A stretch of 41,566 nt of DNA from Mesorhizobium sp. M7A.F.Ca.US.006.01.1.1 (lineage in GTDB: Bacteria > Pseudomonadota > Alphaproteobacteria > Rhizobiales > Rhizobiaceae): assembly GCF_003997935.1 (NCBI RefSeq), contig NZ_RZQL01000028.1, positions 1 through 41,566 on the forward strand. The letters are read 5' to 3'. Shown one piece after another: positions 26,946-35,913 of this stretch (its first letter is position 1; every line of letters starts with the position of its first letter). The position numbers and the translations under genes were made by a program. The notes under the pieces were generated by a model. It was not told the origin of the DNA, made no database searches, and worked only from the letters and a program-made list of their open reading frames with translations.

Positions 26946-28462
26946 CAGTCTGCCGTCGCCATGATGTTAACGAACCAGTCTTCGAATGCCTGCCGCTCGG
27001 CCGCATCGATATGCAGGCCATGTTTGGTGCGGCGTTCCAGTATATCGGCTGATGTGCCGGCCCATTCGGTCTCGACCAGGAATCTTGCCTCCCGCTCATA
27101 CAGATCGGGACCGAAGCGGCGGCCGAGATCCGCTTCGCCATGCGCGCCGGCGAGCAATTGCCTGGCGCGGGTGCCATAGCTTCGCGCGTAATGCTTTACC
27201 AGTGACGGGCTGAGCCATGAAAATTCGGCATGCAATTCGCTCAGAAACTGCTCGAAGTCCGCATTGGGCAGGTCGCCTCCTGGCAAGGGAATTTTGGCGG
27301 TCCAGGCTTTCTTCATCGTCGGAAAGAACGGCTGGATCTTTTCCAGCGCATGTTCCGACAGCTTGCGGAAGGTGGTGATCTTGCCGCCGAATACCGAAAG
27401 CAGCGGCGCGTTGCCGTTGGAGGCGTCGAGTTCGAAAATATAGTCGCGCGTCACCGCGCTTGGATTGTCGGCATTGTCGTCATAGAGCGGACGCACACCG
27501 GAGAAGCTGTAGACCACGTCCTGTGGCGTCAGCTGCCGCTTGAAATAGCGGTTGACCACCTTGATCAGGTAGTCGACTTCGCTGGCCTCGGCGACCACTT
27601 CCTCGGGCCTGCCTTCGTAGGGAATGTCGGTCGTGCCGATCAGCGCCAGATCGTTCTCGTACGGGTTGACGAAGATCACCCGCTTGTCGTTGTTCTGGAT
27701 CAGATAGGCCTGCCGCCCCTCCCAGAATTTGGGCACGACGATATGGCTGCCTTTTACGAGCCGAACATTGCGCGTCGAATTCTGCCCGGCGACGCGGCTG
27801 ACAATGTCGTTGACCCAGGGCCCTGCCGCGTTGATCAGCGCCCGCGCGCGGACTTTCGTGACGGCGCCCGTGCGGCCATCCTGCATGTCGATCGACCATA
27901 GTCCGCCTTCACGGCGCGCCGCGACACAGGCGGTGCGCGTGAGCACTCTGGCGCCGCGCTGGCTGGCATCAAGCGCATTGAGCAGCACCAGGCGCGCATC
28001 GTCCACCCAGCAATCGGAATATTCGAAACCGCGCTTGAACTCGTCCTTGATTGGCTCGCCTTCCGGCGCAGTCTTGAGGTTCAGCGTCCTTGTCCCCGGC
28101 AGGCGTTTGCGGCCGCCAAGGTGGTCATAGAGAAACAGCCCGAGCCGGACCAGCCATGCCGGCCTGTCCTGCGGGCTGTGCGGTAGAACGAAGCGCATCG
28201 GCCAGATGATGTGCGGCGCCGCCTCGAGCAGCACCTCGCGTTCGATCAGCGCTTCGCGAACCAGCCTGAATTCATAATATTCGAGGTAGCGCAGGCCGCC
28301 ATGCACCAGCTTGCCGGAGCGCGAACTGGTGCCCTGGGCGAGATCGTCCTTTTCGCACAGGATGACGGACAACCCGCGGCCAGCCGCATCACGCGCTATG
28401 CCGGCCCCATTGACGCCGCCGCCGATCACGAAGAGATCGACGACATCAGTTGTATTGCTCAA
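26945..28462 (-). CDS. eryB: Erythritol-4-phosphate dehydrogenase, FAD-dependent
   Basis: 505 residues, GlpD-like. The FAD-binding loop DLFVIGGGVNGAGIARDAAGRG is near residue 10, GTSSRSGKLVHGGLRYLEYYEF follows, and the C-terminal domain has FGGKITTFRKLSE. It oxidises L-erythritol 4-phosphate to L-3-tetrulose 4-phosphate (L-erythrulose 1-phosphate), probably passing electrons to the quinone pool at the membrane. The start is called as TTG at 28462, overlapping the eryA stop (TTGA), because AGGAG lies seven bases upstream. A GTG at 28498 would add 12 residues that only overlap eryA. A second, longer GlpD homologue is at 35914-37626. Confidence 0.9.
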   Translation of the reverse strand: MSNTTDVVDLFVIGGGVNGAGIARDAAGRGLSVILCEKDDLAQGTSSRSGKLVHGGLRYLEYYEFRLVREALIEREVLLEAAPHIIWPMRFVLPHSPQDRPAWLVRLGLFLYDHLGGRKRLPGTRTLNLKTAPEGEPIKDEFKRGFEYSDCWVDDARLVLLNALDASQRGARVLTRTACVAARREGGLWSIDMQDGRTGAVTKVRARALINAAGPWVNDIVSRVAGQNSTRNVRLVKGSHIVVPKFWEGRQAYLIQNNDKRVIFVNPYENDLALIGTTDIPYEGRPEEVVAEASEVDYLIKVVNRYFKRQLTPQDVVYSFSGVRPLYDDNADNPSAVTRDYIFELDASNGNAPLLSVFGGKITTFRKLSEHALEKIQPFFPTMKKAWTAKIPLPGGDLPNADFEQFLSELHAEFSWLSPSLVKHYARSYGTRARQLLAGAHGEADLGRRFGPDLYEREARFLVETEWAGTSADILERRTKHGLHIDAAERQAFEDWFVNIMATAD

Positions 28463-30018
28463 GATCCTGCTCCTGTGCGGTGCGCCATGCCCTTCCACAC
28501 CGGTCGAAGCGCCTGGCGCGCCGCAACGAAGGAAGGGAAGAGCGCATCGTATGTTTGCGAAAGCGCCTCGTCATAGGCATCGCAGTCGCCGAGAAGCGGC
28601 GTCACCCATTCGGCGGCGCAGTCTTCCATGGAGCCGTAGACGCCGAGCCCGACCGCGGCCATCATCGCGGCACCCGCCGCGCCGGCTTCCTGGCGGCTGC
28701 TGGTGCGCACCTGCGCCCGGGTCGCCGCCGCGATGATGCGACGTAGAGACGGACTGCGCGCGGCGCCGCCCGACAGGCGGATCTCGCTCGGCACGGCGCC
28801 CATCGCCTGGTAGCAATCGCGGGCGGCGAAGGCCAACCCCTCCAGCACGCCGCGTGCCAGATCGCCAAAGCCATGCTTGACCGAAAGGCCGATGAAGCCG
28901 GCGCGTGCGTCAGGGTCGACGAATGGCCCTCTTTCGCCGGCTAGCGAGATATAAGGCTGGTAGATCAGCGATCCCGGCTCCGATGCTTCCACCCAAGCAT
29001 CGAGGGCCTTCAGCAACTCGTCATGAGAAGGTTTGCCGCCAGCCGTGGCGAGCACGTCGCGCGCAAGGCCAAGCACCCAGTCTATGTTGAGCGTCGCCGC
29101 CATGTTGGATTGCAATTGTGCAAAGGCGCCCGGAATAGGCATGGCGATCGTGTAGCCGGAGCCATCGGCGTTCAGCACGACATCATCGGGAGTGGCGGCG
29201 AAGCGCGTGTGTATGCCGGTCGAGCCGATGACCGTGCAGCCGACATTGCCTGAGGGATCATAGAGGCCGGCTCCGAGCGCCGTCATGACCATATCGACGT
29301 AGCCCAGCACCACCGGCGTGCCTTCGAGCAGGCCGGTCTCCGTCGCCGCCGATCGCGATAGCGGATGATGGTCGGTGGTGCCTTCGAGCATGGGAGGCAA
29401 CAGGCGGCGATGCGTCGTCAGATCCAGGATGTCGAGGGCTTCGTCGGAATAGGTGCGCGACCGAAAATCGCCGAAAGTGAATGTTCCTTCGGAGGGATCG
29501 CTGGCGCGCTCGCCCGTCATCTTGAAGTAAAGCCAATCCTTGCAATGCAGTGCGGTGGCCGCCCGCTCCAGCATCTCGGGATGGTTCTTTTTCATGAAGG
29601 CAAGCTGGGCGCCTTGCTGGCAGGAATTCAGCCCCGTGCCGGTCAGTTCGAACCGCCTGCGATCACGGGGATCGGCGCGCATCTCGTCCACCAAATGTCC
29701 GGCGCGGGCATCGAGCCACAGCCAGGCGCGCGAGACAGGCAAGCCGTCGCTATCGATCAGCCAGGTTCCGTCGCCTTGCCCAGTGATGGCCACCGCCGCG
29801 GTTCGTTGTGCGAGGTCGGTAATTTTGGCCGCAAGATCGCGAACGGTCCGCGCCATGTCGCGCCAGGTCTGGTCGAGATCCTGCTCGGCGCCGCCGCCTT
29901 CCAGCGTGACGAAGCTGTTGGGCACCGACGTCATGGCGAGCTGCCGCCCGGACAGATCGAAAGCGATCGATTTGATCACCGACGTTCCCGCGTCAATGCC
30001 GATCAGCAGGTCTTTCAT
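28459..30018 (-). CDS. eryA: Erythritol kinase
   Basis: 519 residues, FGGY carbohydrate-kinase family. N-terminal phosphate-binding segment LLIGIDAGTSVIKSIAFDLSG, then ITGQGDGTWLIDSDG, LWLDARAG, the adenosine-site segment GCTVIGSTG, and the C-terminal hinge signature EIRLSGGAARSPSLRRIIAA. Phosphorylates erythritol to L-erythritol 4-phosphate. It is followed by eryB with a start-stop overlap and then eryC, the canonical order of the ery operon. It lies 96 bases after eryG, with a hairpin between them. It is distinct from the second FGGY kinase at 38396-39931, which has a different subfamily pattern. Confidence 0.92.
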   Translation of the reverse strand: MKDLLIGIDAGTSVIKSIAFDLSGRQLAMTSVPNSFVTLEGGGAEQDLDQTWRDMARTVRDLAAKITDLAQRTAAVAITGQGDGTWLIDSDGLPVSRAWLWLDARAGHLVDEMRADPRDRRRFELTGTGLNSCQQGAQLAFMKKNHPEMLERAATALHCKDWLYFKMTGERASDPSEGTFTFGDFRSRTYSDEALDILDLTTHRRLLPPMLEGTTDHHPLSRSAATETGLLEGTPVVLGYVDMVMTALGAGLYDPSGNVGCTVIGSTGIHTRFAATPDDVVLNADGSGYTIAMPIPGAFAQLQSNMAATLNIDWVLGLARDVLATAGGKPSHDELLKALDAWVEASEPGSLIYQPYISLAGERGPFVDPDARAGFIGLSVKHGFGDLARGVLEGLAFAARDCYQAMGAVPSEIRLSGGAARSPSLRRIIAAATRAQVRTSSRQEAGAAGAAMMAAVGLGVYGSMEDCAAEWVTPLLGDCDAYDEALSQTYDALFPSFVAARQALRPVWKGMAHRTGAGS

Positions 30019-30079
30019 GCCGCAAATTCCGATTGGTTGCGAAGGCAGTTCACGAAGGCAGTCATTTCGTAGAAGAGGC

Positions 30080-30105
30080 AGGGAGTGTCCGCAAGGACAC
30101 CCCCT
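30080..30105 (-). other. Intercistronic hairpin between eryG and eryA
   Basis: GTGTCC (30085-30090) and GGACAC (30095-30100) pair around a GCAA loop. After one mismatch AGGG and CCCT extend the stem to 10 paired bases. It begins about 10 bases past the eryG stop. No U run follows on the minus strand. This is the fourth binding-protein gene in the window with such a hairpin at its 3' end. Confidence 0.7.
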
Positions 30106-30114
30106 GTGCAGGTT

Positions 30115-31056
30115 TTATTCAGACAGCACGAAGGGTGCGGTGTACTTGTCGACATTGTCCTTGGTGATGAGAAGGCAATCGAACAGCTGCTTCTCGGTCG
30201 CCGCACCGGTGGCACCCGTCTTGATAAACGAGTCCGCCTGCTGCACGGCCTTGGCCGAGAAGATGGCGACCGGCTGAAGCACGGTGTACTGCAGTTCACC
30301 GGACTTGATCGCCGCAACCGCGTCCGGGGAGCCGTCGAAGCCACCGACCTTGATGCCAGCGAGCTTGCCAGCTTCCTTCAGCGCCGCAACCGCGCCGAGC
30401 GCCATTTCGTCATTGCCGCTGATCACGGCGATGATGTCGGGATTGGCCTGCAGCATGCTCTGCATCTTGTCGTGGCCCTGGGTACGATCCCAGTTGGCGA
30501 CCTGCGAAGCAGCCTTTTCGAGATCCGGATACTGGCTCAGCACAGTCGCGTAACCGTTCGAGCGCGTGGCGGCATTGTTGTCCGACGGGGCGCCGAGCAG
30601 TTCGACATATTTGCCCTTTTCGCCGACCGCCTGAACCCACTGTTGGGCACCGAGAGCAGCACCCTGCGCGTTGTTGGAGACGAGCTGCCCCTTGGCGAGG
30701 CCTTCCTGGTTGATCTCGGCATTGACGAGGAACACCGGGATATTGGCTGCAATCGCCTTCTTCACCGCACCGACAGAGCCATCGGCGTTGGCCGGATCGA
30801 GAATGATCGCCACCGACTTGTTGGTGATGGCGGTGTCGATCAGGTTGCTCTCCGTGTTGGTGTCGCCCTTGTGGGCGCCGACATTGGCCGTGTAGCCAAG
30901 CTTCTCGGCCTCGGCCTTGGCGACGTTGCCCTCGGTCAGCCAGTAGGGGTTGGCCGGATCGTTGACGATGATCGAGATCAGGCCCGCGGCTGACGCGGCG
31001 GCCGTGAACCCGACGACCATTGCGGCGGCGAGCAGACTTTTCAGCATGGTTTTCAT
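30115..31056 (-). CDS. eryG: Erythritol-binding periplasmic protein
   Basis: 313 residues, ribose-binding-protein class. The start is ATG at 31056, because GGAGG is then seven bases upstream; another in-frame ATG at 31062 lies too close to the same site. Signal peptide MKTMLKSLLAAAMVVGFTAAASAA, mature part from GLISIIVNDPANPYWLTEG. Ligand-domain motifs are NLIDTAITNKSVAIILDPANAD, VISGNDEMALGAVAAL and VGGFDGSPDAVAAI. It is placed between the permease and eryA genes, as the last gene of the transporter set, matching the eryEFG order of Rhizobium. Confidence 0.88.
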   Translation of the reverse strand: MKTMLKSLLAAAMVVGFTAAASAAGLISIIVNDPANPYWLTEGNVAKAEAEKLGYTANVGAHKGDTNTESNLIDTAITNKSVAIILDPANADGSVGAVKKAIAANIPVFLVNAEINQEGLAKGQLVSNNAQGAALGAQQWVQAVGEKGKYVELLGAPSDNNAATRSNGYATVLSQYPDLEKAASQVANWDRTQGHDKMQSMLQANPDIIAVISGNDEMALGAVAALKEAGKLAGIKVGGFDGSPDAVAAIKSGELQYTVLQPVAIFSAKAVQQADSFIKTGATGAATEKQLFDCLLITKDNVDKYTAPFVLSE

Positions 31057-31086
31057 GTACATTCCTCCAATGATTACGCGGTGTTG

Positions 31087-31105
31087 CTGCCAGTTCATCT
31101 GGCAG
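31087..31105 (-). other. Hairpin at the eryF stop, before eryG
   Basis: CTGCCAG (31087-31093) and CTGGCAG (31099-31105) form a perfect seven-base-pair stem with a five-base loop spanning the eryF stop codon. With the 30080-30105 hairpin it brackets the eryG message, the arrangement expected for a processed, stabilised segment. Confidence 0.5.
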
Positions 31106-32225
31106 TCTTCCCTTGGGCAGGATTGGCCGGTTCGGCCTTCCCCCGTTTCTGAGAAGTCGGTTGGCCACCTGTGGCGCTTGGGAGCTTGCTGCGGCGGCGA
31201 TACTGAACGGCATTGAGGAGCACGGCGAGCACGATGACCGCGCCCGTGAACACTGTCTGCCAGTAGGATGAGATGCCGATGATCACCAGACCGTCGGACA
31301 GGAAGCCTATGACGAAGGCCCCGAGCAGGGTTCCGCGGATGTTGCCGCGGCCGCCGGTAAGCGCCGCGCCGCCGATGACGACGGCCGCGATGGCCGTCAG
31401 TTCGTAGGTGGTGCCGGCGGTCGGCCCCGCCGACGTCAGCTGCGAGGACAGGATAAGGCCGGCAATGGCGGCGCAGATGCCTGAAAGCACATAGACGGAA
31501 ATCTGCACCGTCTTGACCGGAACGCCGGACAGTTCGGCCGCGCGCTCATTGCCGCCCGAGGCGTAGAGCCAGCGCCCGAAAGCGGTGCGGTTCAAGACGA
31601 TGCTGCCGATGAGCGCGATGACCACGAGAACCACGACGCCCGTCGGCACGCCGAACAAGCGGTTGAAGCCAAGCGCATCGAAGCCGGTGTTTCCAAGCTC
31701 TGGCTTGCCGCCGAGATTGTTGTAGGTCAGGCCGCTGGTCATCAGCAGCGCCAGGCCGCGCGCCATGTACATGACGCCGAGCGTGGCGACGAAAGCCGGA
31801 ACCTTGAAGCGCGCGATGAGCACGCCGTTGATTAGTCCGACGACGGCGCCGAGCATGCAGGCCAGCACCGCGACCACCCAGACCGGCGGATAGAGAACGA
31901 CACCAAGCCAGGTCAGCGTCACCCCTTGCATCAGGAAACCGGCAACGACGCCGGCCAAACCCAGCGTCGACCCAACCGACAGATCGATGCCGCCATTGAG
32001 GATGACGAGCAGCATGCCGATCGCGAGGATTCCGAAGATGGCGACATGCGAAGCCATGGTCAGGAAGTTCGCCACCGAGAGGTAGTAGGGCGACAGGATC
32101 GAGAAGACGACGATGATGACGATCAGGGCAAAGAAGGCCCGGCCCTCGAGCAGCAACTTGGCAAGATCGAAGCCTTCGCTCGCGCTTGGACTGGACTGTT
32201 TTCTGGCCTGGCTGACATCGGTCAT
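31095..32225 (-). CDS. eryF: Erythritol ABC transporter permease
   Basis: 376 residues, RbsC/BPD_transp_2 family. ATG at 32225 (GGAG eight bases upstream) begins MTDVSQARKQ; frames further upstream only overlap eryE. Motifs: LLVILNGGIDLSVGSTLGLAGVVAG, ASGGNERAAELSGVPV, VIGGAALTGGRGNIRGT. The C-terminus has a basic, polar tail after the last membrane segment (QYRRRSKL). A single permease implies a homodimer. It is strongly similar to the probable apiose permease at 15459-16523. Confidence 0.9.
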   Translation of the reverse strand: MTDVSQARKQSSPSASEGFDLAKLLLEGRAFFALIVIIVVFSILSPYYLSVANFLTMASHVAIFGILAIGMLLVILNGGIDLSVGSTLGLAGVVAGFLMQGVTLTWLGVVLYPPVWVVAVLACMLGAVVGLINGVLIARFKVPAFVATLGVMYMARGLALLMTSGLTYNNLGGKPELGNTGFDALGFNRLFGVPTGVVVLVVIALIGSIVLNRTAFGRWLYASGGNERAAELSGVPVKTVQISVYVLSGICAAIAGLILSSQLTSAGPTAGTTYELTAIAAVVIGGAALTGGRGNIRGTLLGAFVIGFLSDGLVIIGISSYWQTVFTGAVIVLAVLLNAVQYRRRSKLPSATGGQPTSQKRGKAEPANPAQGKTAR

Positions 32226-32251
32226 GGTGTGGGCTCCGAAATTCCTGGTGA

Positions 32252-33793
32252 TCAGGCGACCACGGCTTCGCCCGAGGCGGCCATGATCTGCTCTTTGGTG
32301 GCATTGGCGCCGAATTCGGCTGAAATCCTGCCGCGGCGCATGACGACGATGCGGTGGGCAATGCTGAGGCATTCGTTGACCTCAGAGGTCGAGAAGACGA
32401 CGGCAAGGCCCTGCGCAGCGCGTTCGCTCAGCAAGCGGAAGACTTCGGCCTTGGCGCCGACATCGATGCCGCGGCTCGGCTCGTCGAGAAGGATGACCTT
32501 GGGGTTGGTCGTCAGCATCTTGCCGATGACGACCTTCTGCTGATTGCCGCCCGACAGCGATCCGATCATGGCGTTGCCGCCAGCGGTCTTGACGGTCACC
32601 TTGCGGATCGAGTCCTCGACCAGCTCTCGCTCTCTCGAACGGGACAGAAACAGCCCCTTGGCGAACGCTTCGATGCTGGCGAGCGAAAGATTGCGGCCGA
32701 CGGTCATCGTCTGCACCAGCCCGTCGCGCTGGCGATCCTCGGGGACCAGCACAAGCCCTCTGGAGATGCGCTGGGCAATGCTCAGCCCCGAAACGTCCTC
32801 GCCTTCCAGAAGCGCGCGGCCGCCAGCCATCGGCACCCGTCCGGCGACGGCTTCCAGCAACTCCGTGCGCCCTGCGCCCATCAGCCCGTAGATGCAGACG
32901 ATCTCGCCTGCCCTGACGTCCAGCGACAGGTGATCGACGACGGAATAACCTGAGCCCGAAGTGTCGACGACGCTGACATCATCGATCGAAAGGGCGACCC
33001 CACCGAACGCATGATCGGTCGGCGGCGAGCCGAGATCGAAGTTCTCGCCGACCATGTTGCGCACGATCCACTCGAGATCGATATCCCTGGCTTCGGCCGT
33101 TGCCGTTATGGCGCCGTCGCGCAGGACAACCGCGTAGTCGGTGATCTGCAGCGCCTCTTCGAGGTGATGCGATATGTAGACGATGGAGACGCCGCGGCTG
33201 GTCAGATCGCGGATCACCTTGAACAGAACTTCCACCTCGGTTGCGCTGAGTGCCGAGGTCGGTTCGTCCATGATCAGGATGCGCGAATCGACCGACAGCG
33301 CCCGCGCGATCTCGACGATCTGCTGTTGGCCCAGGCGCAAATCCTCGACCAGGGTCATCGGATCGATGTCCTCTTCGAGATCGGCCATCAGAGCGCGCGC
33401 CTGGCGCTGCTCCTCGGCGAAGTCGAGGCCGGTCCTGGTGCGCAGTTCGCGGCCCATGAAGATGTTGTCGCGAACGCTGAGGTTGGGCGCCAGGCTGAGT
33501 TCCTGGTGGATGATCGAGATGCCGCGATCGCGCGCGTCCGAGGACGAGGAAAAGCTGACGAGATTGCCGTCGAGCACGATGTCGCCGGATGTCGGCGTGA
33601 CCACGCCGGACAGGATCTTCATCAGCGTCGACTTGCCGGCGCCATTCTCTCCGAACAGCGTGGTGACCTTGCCGCGATGGATGTCGAAATTGACGCCTTT
33701 GAGCGCATGGACGCCGCCATACGACATGACGATGTTGCGCGCCGAAAGCACGGCGTCGCCAGTCGCGGGTCCGGTGTCGGTAGCCGGTTTCAT
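32252..33793 (-). CDS. eryE: Erythritol ABC transporter ATPase
   Basis: 513 residues, RbsA type. Walker A GENGAGKST at residues 48-56, first-domain signature LRLGQQQIVEIARAL and Walker B ILIMDEPTSALS. The second domain has GLMGAGRTELLEAVAG, LVPEDRQRDGL, LSGGNQQKVVIGKML and VILLDEPSRGIDVGAK. The ATG at 33793 overlaps the stop of the DUF2291 gene by four bases, and eryF follows 26 bases after its stop. It is a paralogue of the ATPase at 13910-15466, with the same DUF2291 coupling. Confidence 0.9.
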   Translation of the reverse strand: MKPATDTGPATGDAVLSARNIVMSYGGVHALKGVNFDIHRGKVTTLFGENGAGKSTLMKILSGVVTPTSGDIVLDGNLVSFSSSSDARDRGISIIHQELSLAPNLSVRDNIFMGRELRTRTGLDFAEEQRQARALMADLEEDIDPMTLVEDLRLGQQQIVEIARALSVDSRILIMDEPTSALSATEVEVLFKVIRDLTSRGVSIVYISHHLEEALQITDYAVVLRDGAITATAEARDIDLEWIVRNMVGENFDLGSPPTDHAFGGVALSIDDVSVVDTSGSGYSVVDHLSLDVRAGEIVCIYGLMGAGRTELLEAVAGRVPMAGGRALLEGEDVSGLSIAQRISRGLVLVPEDRQRDGLVQTMTVGRNLSLASIEAFAKGLFLSRSRERELVEDSIRKVTVKTAGGNAMIGSLSGGNQQKVVIGKMLTTNPKVILLDEPSRGIDVGAKAEVFRLLSERAAQGLAVVFSTSEVNECLSIAHRIVVMRRGRISAEFGANATKEQIMAASGEAVVA

Positions 33794-34446
33794 TTGACGT
33801 CCAGCCTCACGGGGGTGACGAGCCAGCTCTTCGGGTTGACCAGCTTGAATGCGCCGACCACCGATATGGTCTTGCCGGTCAAGGTGCTTGTATCGATCTT
33901 GGCCAGGACTTCCTTCTTCATCTCATTGTTCAGCGCCGAACCGGCATCCTGGTATTCGATCTGGTTGGTGAACTGGCCGAATGTGATCTTGCCGGTGGCA
34001 TCGCGAAGCTCGGTGCCATTGATCGCCGGTCCCGTCTGCACGCGGATCATCAGCGTGTCCGGCACGCCGTCGACGGCGACCTTGTAGATGCCGGATTTTC
34101 CTTCGCCGACGACACCGGTGAACTTGACCGAGATGACCGGTCCGACGCCCGCGGGCACGCCGTATTCCTTTTCCGCCGTTGCCCTGTCCTTGGCGATCGC
34201 CGTCGCCACCGTCACCGCGTCGGCGGCGCGTGCCTCGACATCGGCCTGCACCTTGGGAAATTCCGACTTGCCGTAGTCAGCGGCGGAAAACACGGCGCTG
34301 CGAACGTCGCCTGCCGACCCTATCCTGACCACCTTGGTATCGAGCGCCATGGCGCCGAGCAGGACGACAACCGCGGCGCCGGCAAGTGCCCGACGCAGGG
34401 CGGGCGAGGCCGGCCTGGTCGATGCGGTGGCGGCTTTCGCGCTCAT
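33790..34446 (-). CDS. DUF2291 membrane-anchored protein of the erythritol operon
   Basis: 218 residues, DUF2291 family. One N-terminal membrane segment (ALAGAAVVVLLGAMAL) is followed by a periplasmic domain with RVQTGPAINGTELRD and FGQFTNQIEYQ, matching the paralogue at 13269-13913. Unlike that copy it has no Cys in the lipobox position (MALDTK in place of LTACK), so it should be held by the transmembrane helix. The Asp-rich DGDGDGKAD loop is reduced to DGVPD. It sits between eryD and eryE and is translationally coupled to eryE. Role unknown; a transporter accessory is likely. Confidence 0.82.
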   Translation of the reverse strand: MSAKAATASTRPASPALRRALAGAAVVVLLGAMALDTKVVRIGSAGDVRSAVFSAADYGKSEFPKVQADVEARAADAVTVATAIAKDRATAEKEYGVPAGVGPVISVKFTGVVGEGKSGIYKVAVDGVPDTLMIRVQTGPAINGTELRDATGKITFGQFTNQIEYQDAGSALNNEMKKEVLAKIDTSTLTGKTISVVGAFKLVNPKSWLVTPVRLDVK

Positions 34447-34479
34447 GACGCAACCGCCAGCAAGGCTGATCCGCGCTTG

Positions 34480-35490
34480 TCACGCATTTGACGATCCTCC
34501 GTTCATATGGCGCTTCGCGCCATTGGGTTTGTTCTGTTCGACAAGGGCACGAGCGGTGGACTCGTCGGTGATCAGGCCGCTTAGATAACGGCTTTCGAGC
34601 ACCGCTTTGATGGCGCGTATTTTCACCTTGCCGCCGGCGACGGCGACGATCCGGCGGCCCTTCAACTGGTCCCGCGGGAGTGCCAGAATTCTTTCCGACA
34701 GCGCCGTTTCCACTGGGCGTCCCTGGTCGTCGAAGAAGTGGGCGAGCAGCTCGCCGACGCCGCCATCGCGTTTGACCTCATCGATTTCGGAATGTTCGAT
34801 CATGCCGGTGGCGACCAGCGAAGCTTCCCGCTCGGCGGTGCCTATGCCGACGAACATCAGGTCGGACCGGCTTGCAAGGTCGAAGACATCGCTGATGCCG
34901 CGCTGCCCAAGCAGCACCTCACGGTCCTCGGCGGTGTTGGCGACAAAAGGCACAGGCATCACATAGGCCTGCGCGCCGGTCCGCTCGGCCAGCCGATGCA
35001 TGACGTCGTGCGGGTTGGCCGCGAATTTGCGCGTCACACCGCCAAGCAGCGAGACGAAACGGATATGGGCGGCGGCGGTGCGCGTCAGATACTCGACGCT
35101 TGCGGCAAGGGTACGGCCATGGCCGACGCCGATCAGCATGTCCTCGCCGCGATCGATCTCCCGTTTCAGAAACTGAGCGCCGGCGATGCCAAGGGCCTTC
35201 AGCGGCAGCTCGTCCTGATCGAGATCGGGGACGACCTCGCAGTAATCGAGCCCGTAAGCATTGATCAGCTGCTGCTCGAGGTCGATGCATTCGCCAACGT
35301 CGCCGTCGATGATCACCCTGACAAGGCCATCCTGGGTGGCGCGGGTGATGAGCCGATGCGCCTTGAGGCTGGTCAGGCCGAGCCGCTTGGCCACCTGGGC
35401 CTGCGTCAGACCCCCGGCATAGTGAAGCCAGGCCGCGCGGGTGGCGAGGCTGGACTCATGATCGCGGTTAGTGGCTCCGCCGGATTTCAA
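34480..35490 (-). CDS. eryD: SorC-family transcriptional regulator of erythritol genes
   Basis: 336 residues from the TTG at 35490, chosen because GGGAGGAG sits six bases upstream. An in-between ATG reads only Met-Ala-stop, and the TTG at 35532 lacks a site. An N-terminal helix-turn-helix (GLTQAQVAKRLGLTSLKAHRLITRATQDGLV) is followed by the sugar-phosphate-binding SorC domain (GVGHGRTLAASVEYL, SLLGGVTRKFAANPHDVMHRLAERTGA, DLMFVGIG). In Brucella EryD represses the ery operon and is relieved by erythritol or an early product. It is the first gene of the minus-strand ery unit, 33 bases before DUF2291, so it would control its own operon. Confidence 0.88.
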   Translation of the reverse strand: MKSGGATNRDHESSLATRAAWLHYAGGLTQAQVAKRLGLTSLKAHRLITRATQDGLVRVIIDGDVGECIDLEQQLINAYGLDYCEVVPDLDQDELPLKALGIAGAQFLKREIDRGEDMLIGVGHGRTLAASVEYLTRTAAAHIRFVSLLGGVTRKFAANPHDVMHRLAERTGAQAYVMPVPFVANTAEDREVLLGQRGISDVFDLASRSDLMFVGIGTAEREASLVATGMIEHSEIDEVKRDGGVGELLAHFFDDQGRPVETALSERILALPRDQLKGRRIVAVAGGKVKIRAIKAVLESRYLSGLITDESTARALVEQNKPNGAKRHMNGGSSNA

Positions 35491-35611
35491 GCCATCTCCT
35501 CCCTGAGATGATATTATTATCTTTGTGTGCAAAAATTTTCACATCCCTGCATCGCTGTCAATCCCTCGCCGGATTGGCGCATGCACATACGGGGAATTCA
35601 CAGGTCTCGCC

Positions 35612-35647
35612 CTTGCCGAAACGTCGGTCTGCCGGCGTTTCGGCAAG
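35612..35647 (-). promoter_or_regulatory. Strong hairpin in the ery operon leader
   Basis: CTTGCCGAAACG (35612-35623) and CGTTTCGGCAAG (35636-35647) form a perfect 12-bp stem. CGG and CCG inside the loop can pair further. It lies between the predicted ery promoter (35684-35712) and the eryD start, so it would be in the 5' untranslated leader of the operon. No U tract follows, so it may stabilise mRNA or act in antitermination. The rest of the 423-base gap (35491-35913) holds the promoter-operator, an AT-rich stretch and one small hairpin. Confidence 0.6.
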
Positions 35648-35683
35648 CAACATCGACCTATTAGGAGGTGTGCATGTTATCCG

Positions 35684-35714
35684 ATCATAAGATGATGTTA
35701 ATTTAACGTCAATA
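35684..35714 (-). promoter_or_regulatory. Promoter-operator of the ery operon
   Basis: On the minus strand TTGACG (35707-35712) and TATGAT (35684-35689) are 17 bases apart, a good sigma-70-type promoter. The spacer holds the near-perfect palindrome GTTAAATTAAC. The 19-base block TGTTAATTTAACGTCAATA (35696-35714, plus strand) recurs with one change at 40077-40095. Just upstream, CGTG-6-CACG (35715-35728) is another inverted repeat and a possible second site. The palindrome between -35 and -10 suggests a repressor. Confidence 0.65.
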
Positions 35715-35846
35715 CGTGTTATATCACGCCTTAACCAGCAGAACTGTACGGCTCTCGGCTATTCAGTTTTCTGCTAACTATCTATTTATAAAGAATAATA
35801 TATGATATCGGCAAAATCCCAATCTGCCTGTGAGTTGGGCGATTTG

Positions 35847-35863
35847 TGGATGCGGCGCATCCA
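35847..35863 (-). terminator. Weak terminator-like hairpin after the GlpD-like gene
   Basis: TGGATGC (35847-35853) and GCATCCA (35857-35863) form a perfect seven-base-pair stem with a three-base loop, about 50 bases past the stop of the GlpD-like gene. No U run follows, so it is only a candidate end for the upstream kinase-deoR-dehydrogenase transcript. Confidence 0.35.
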
Positions 35864-35913
35864 TGGGCAAACCGATCGGACTGCCTTCGGAAAGCGCATC
35901 GGCGACGGAGCGA

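Noticed and set aside
35674..35706. Ten-codon plus-strand frame MLSDHKMMLI behind a perfect AGGAGG
   Set aside because: It lies inside the predicted minus-strand ery promoter-operator and no plus-strand gene follows; most likely chance.
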